From Paenibacillus sp. SY21-1 (GTDB lineage: Bacteria; Bacillota; Bacilli; Paenibacillales; Paenibacillaceae), in contig NZ_STGF01000028.1 in NCBI RefSeq assembly GCF_005222705.1, forward strand, positions 1 to 64,000: DNA of 64,000 nucleotides. The letters are read 5' to 3'. The notes below the pieces were generated by a model. The model searched no databases, was not told the origin of the DNA, and was given only the letters and a program-made list of their open reading frames with translations. Both the position numbers and the translations under genes were made by a program. Below, in pieces: positions 62,081 to 64,000 of this stretch. How positions within the stretch are numbered: position 1 is the first letter of the stretch; each line of letters begins with the position of its first letter.

Positions 62081-63265
62081 ATGGGAAATCTCAGCCGTGC
62101 AAGCGAAGCGCTGCCGGAGTGGGCGGCCAACCTTGTAGTAAAGTGGAGACGGCATCTGCACCAGCATCCGGAGTTGTCTTTTCAGGAGCATGAAACGGCG
62201 GCATTCGTTGAGAAAACGCTGCGGCAGTGGGAAGGACTGGAGATCAGCCGGCCCACAAGGACCAGTGTGCTGGCTGTGCTGAAGGGGGCGCGTCCCGGCA
62301 AGGTGCTGGCGCTCCGGGCGGATATGGATGCGCTCCCGATAACAGAAGAAAATGACATCCCGTTTGTTTCCGGCAACCCAGGGGTCATGCATGCATGCGG
62401 GCATGACGGCCATACGGCGATGCTTCTCGCCGCCGCGGGAATTCTTGCCCAGCATCGGGAGGAATTGAGCGGTGAGATCCGGTTTATTTTTCAGCATGCG
62501 GAAGAATTGCCTCCGGGCGGCGCGATTGAACTGGTCAATGCCGGCGTAGTCGACGGCACAGACTTTGTGTTCGGCATTCATCTCGCTTCGCTGCTCCCTG
62601 TCGGGCAGATTGGCGTTCGCTCCGGCGAAATGATGGCCTCGCCCGACAATTTTACGATTACGATTAAAGGATACGGCGGCCATGCCGCAATGCCCCACCG
62701 GACGATCGATGTCATTGCGGTGGGAGCGCAGCTTATCGGCCATATTCAACATATCGTATCCCGGTTGACCGATCCGCTGGAGCAGCTCGTAGTATCCGTT
62801 ACCCAGTTCACGGCAGGCTCTTCTCATAACGTAATCCCCGATTCGGCGGTGCTCAAGGGCACGATTAGAAGCTTTAAGCCCGCCGTGCGCGAGCAAGCGC
62901 CCGAAACGCTGAAACGGATGGCTGAGGCGGTTGCCGGGCTATACGGAGCGGAAGTGCAATTCGATTACGTGAAAGGGTATGATCCCGTCGTCAATGATCC
63001 GGAGCTGTCTGGCATCATCAGGGAGATTGCTGCGAAAGTGGCCGGAAGCGAAGCGCTTGTGGAAACACCGCCGGCAATGGGGGGCGAGGACTTCTCCGCC
63101 TATCAGCGCAAAGCGCCAGGCGTGTTTATTAATGTCGGCGCTGGCCATGCGGAATCCGGCATCGTCTATCCGCATCATCATCCCAAATTTAATTTTGATG
63201 AGCAAGCGCTCGAGCTTGGGGTTCGGATGTTTATAGGGGTGGCTGTCCGGCTGTTGACTCCTTGA
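62081..63265 (+). CDS. M20 family amidohydrolase (YxeP/HipO-like)
   Basis: A 394-residue metallopeptidase-fold amidohydrolase. The metal-binding cluster is ADMDALPI, CGHDGHTA (C106, H108) and QHAEELPPGG (E141, E142); H167 and a late H in YPHHHPKF complete the site. The dimerisation domain lies at about 185-300. Such enzymes remove acyl groups from N-acyl amino acids; in B. subtilis relatives in the ytm/yxe clusters act on N-acetyl sulfur amino acids. AAAGGAGG precedes ATG 62081 by eight bases. Confidence 0.92.
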   Translation: MGNLSRASEALPEWAANLVVKWRRHLHQHPELSFQEHETAAFVEKTLRQWEGLEISRPTRTSVLAVLKGARPGKVLALRADMDALPITEENDIPFVSGNPGVMHACGHDGHTAMLLAAAGILAQHREELSGEIRFIFQHAEELPPGGAIELVNAGVVDGTDFVFGIHLASLLPVGQIGVRSGEMMASPDNFTITIKGYGGHAAMPHRTIDVIAVGAQLIGHIQHIVSRLTDPLEQLVVSVTQFTAGSSHNVIPDSAVLKGTIRSFKPAVREQAPETLKRMAEAVAGLYGAEVQFDYVKGYDPVVNDPELSGIIREIAAKVAGSEALVETPPAMGGEDFSAYQRKAPGVFINVGAGHAESGIVYPHHHPKFNFDEQALELGVRMFIGVAVRLLTP

Positions 63266-63298
63266 TGGGAAATAAAGGATATTAATAAAAATAAACTG

Positions 63299-63340
63299 AC
63301 GGATTAAAAGGTTTCAATGTACATTTATCTTTTAATCCGT
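63299..63340 (+). terminator. Large inverted repeat between M20 gene and binding protein
   Basis: Twelve-base perfect arms ACGGATTAAAAG (63299-63310) and CTTTTAATCCGT (63329-63340) with an 18-base loop. No T tract follows, so it may be a weak terminator, a stabilising hairpin or a regulator site. A smaller hairpin CCGAT/ATCGG lies at 63362-63378. Confidence 0.5.
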
Positions 63341-63411
63341 TAAGATGTTCATAAGTTAATTCCGATTAATTTTATCGGTTAAAGATGAATTATTATTGAG
63401 GGGGATTTAGT

Positions 63412-64000
63412 ATGAGGTCTATTCGTTCAACGTCCATCATCGCTTTGCTGCTTGGCTCGCTCGTTTTCTTATACGGCTGCTCGAGCGCGAACCAGCCGTC
63501 CGGAGGAAATGAAGCGGCTCCTTCCGCGAGCTCGGCGGCGCCAAGCGACGCTCCTGCCGCAACAGAGCTAAAGTATGCGCTGGGTCAAGCGGTATCCACG
63601 CTTGATCCGCATCTGTCCGTAGGCGGCAGCAACGGCGCGGTTATTTTGAACATTTTCGAAGGGCTGTACGCCTTTAATTCCAAGCTGGAGCCGATCCCGA
63701 TGCTGGCCGAATCGACCGATGTCAGCGAAGACGGCAAAACCTATACGTTCCATTTGCGTCAAGGCGTCAAGTTTCACAATGGCAAGGAATTGAAGGCAGA
63801 GGATGCCGCAGCTTCGCTTAACCGCTGGAAAACACTCGCTCCGCGCGCCAAAAACTCGTTTGGCGATTCCTTGTTCCAGGCTGCCGGAGACTACGATGTA
63901 ACGCTTAAGCTGGAAACGCCTCAGAACGATACGCTGGCGCAGCTGAGCCACATGCTCAACTTTGCGGCGATTATGCCTAAGGAAGTTGCGGAAAGCGCAT
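63412..64000 (+). CDS. Family-5 ABC solute-binding lipoprotein (partial)
   Basis: The gene is cut by the right edge of the window after 196 codons. It opens with a signal peptide (MRSIRSTSIIALLLGSLVFLYGC) split here only for reading; the lipobox is LYGC with C23. A Ser/Ala/Pro linker leads into ALGQAVSTLDPHLSVGG, FEGLYAFNSKLEPIPMLAES and YTFHLRQGVKFHNGKELKAEDAAASLNRW, the standard start of dipeptide/oligopeptide/nickel-type binding proteins. ATG 63412 follows GAGGGGG. It likely supplies substrate for the hydrolase and monooxygenase of this cluster; the permeases should follow outside the window. Confidence 0.92.
   Translation, partial: MRSIRSTSIIALLLGSLVFLYGCSSANQPSGGNEAAPSASSAAPSDAPAATELKYALGQAVSTLDPHLSVGGSNGAVILNIFEGLYAFNSKLEPIPMLAESTDVSEDGKTYTFHLRQGVKFHNGKELKAEDAAASLNRWKTLAPRAKNSFGDSLFQAAGDYDVTLKLETPQNDTLAQLSHMLNFAAIMPKEVAESA

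Overview
The window reads as chromosomal DNA of a spore-former-type Firmicute close to Paenibacillaceae. The evidence is the mixed codon use at moderate GC, strong AGGAGG-type ribosome sites with frequent TTG and GTG starts, YesM/YesN two-component pairs beside sugar ABC transporters, the rnz-mrfA-mrfB neighbourhood and a pdhABCD operon. This placement is inferred from gene content, not from a marker gene. I saw no rRNA, tRNA or CRISPR array.

Layout: the left edge is the 3' end of a group II intron (domains V and VI, about 1-118). Next come a DUF896 protein, an aldo/keto reductase, a small membrane protein and a HAD phosphatase, then divergent mtnD (acireductone dioxygenase) and metH. From 7.1 to 12.6 kb lies rnz, then the most unusual locus: an intact mrfA-type helicase sitting between a decayed 5' piece and a better kept 3' piece of an older mrfA, followed by mrfB. 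From 12.6 to 15.8 kb are a NagD-type HAD phosphatase, an Fpg-like protein lacking the catalytic proline and zinc finger, a lone cyclic-phosphate-processing receiver protein and an RlmM-like methyltransferase. From 15.9 to 22.5 kb is a complete sugar-uptake cassette (YesM-type kinase, YesN-type regulator, lipoprotein, two permeases).

From 22.5 to 31 kb are a Hanks-type kinase joined to a degenerate P-loop region, an ABC-F ATPase, an OmpR/EnvZ-type pair, and a tight run of nitrilase, two GNATs and a metallo-beta-lactamase phosphodiesterase. From 31.4 to 36.4 kb are a MutS2-like ATPase without Smr domain, thiN, a TRIC channel with a low-molecular-weight phosphatase, and an esterase. From 36.6 to 41.5 kb is the pyruvate dehydrogenase operon pdhABCD, then thyA-dfrA, an orphan gltD, two uncharacterised genes and topB.

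The right part (49-64 kb) holds another HAD phosphatase, an orphan PhnC-like ATPase with a GNAT and a DUF3298 protein, a MOSC/kinase/YdjC-deacetylase run, a MoxR-DUF58-membrane-protein operon, and finally a putative organosulfur or amide scavenging cluster: flavin monooxygenase, LysR regulator, tandem AhpD-like protein, M20 amidohydrolase and a family-5 solute-binding lipoprotein that runs off the window.

Most of the window is ordinary housekeeping sequence. The best candidates for something undescribed are the in-place replacement of mrfA between remnants of the resident gene, the catalytically stripped Fpg paralogue, and the kinase/P-loop fusion.
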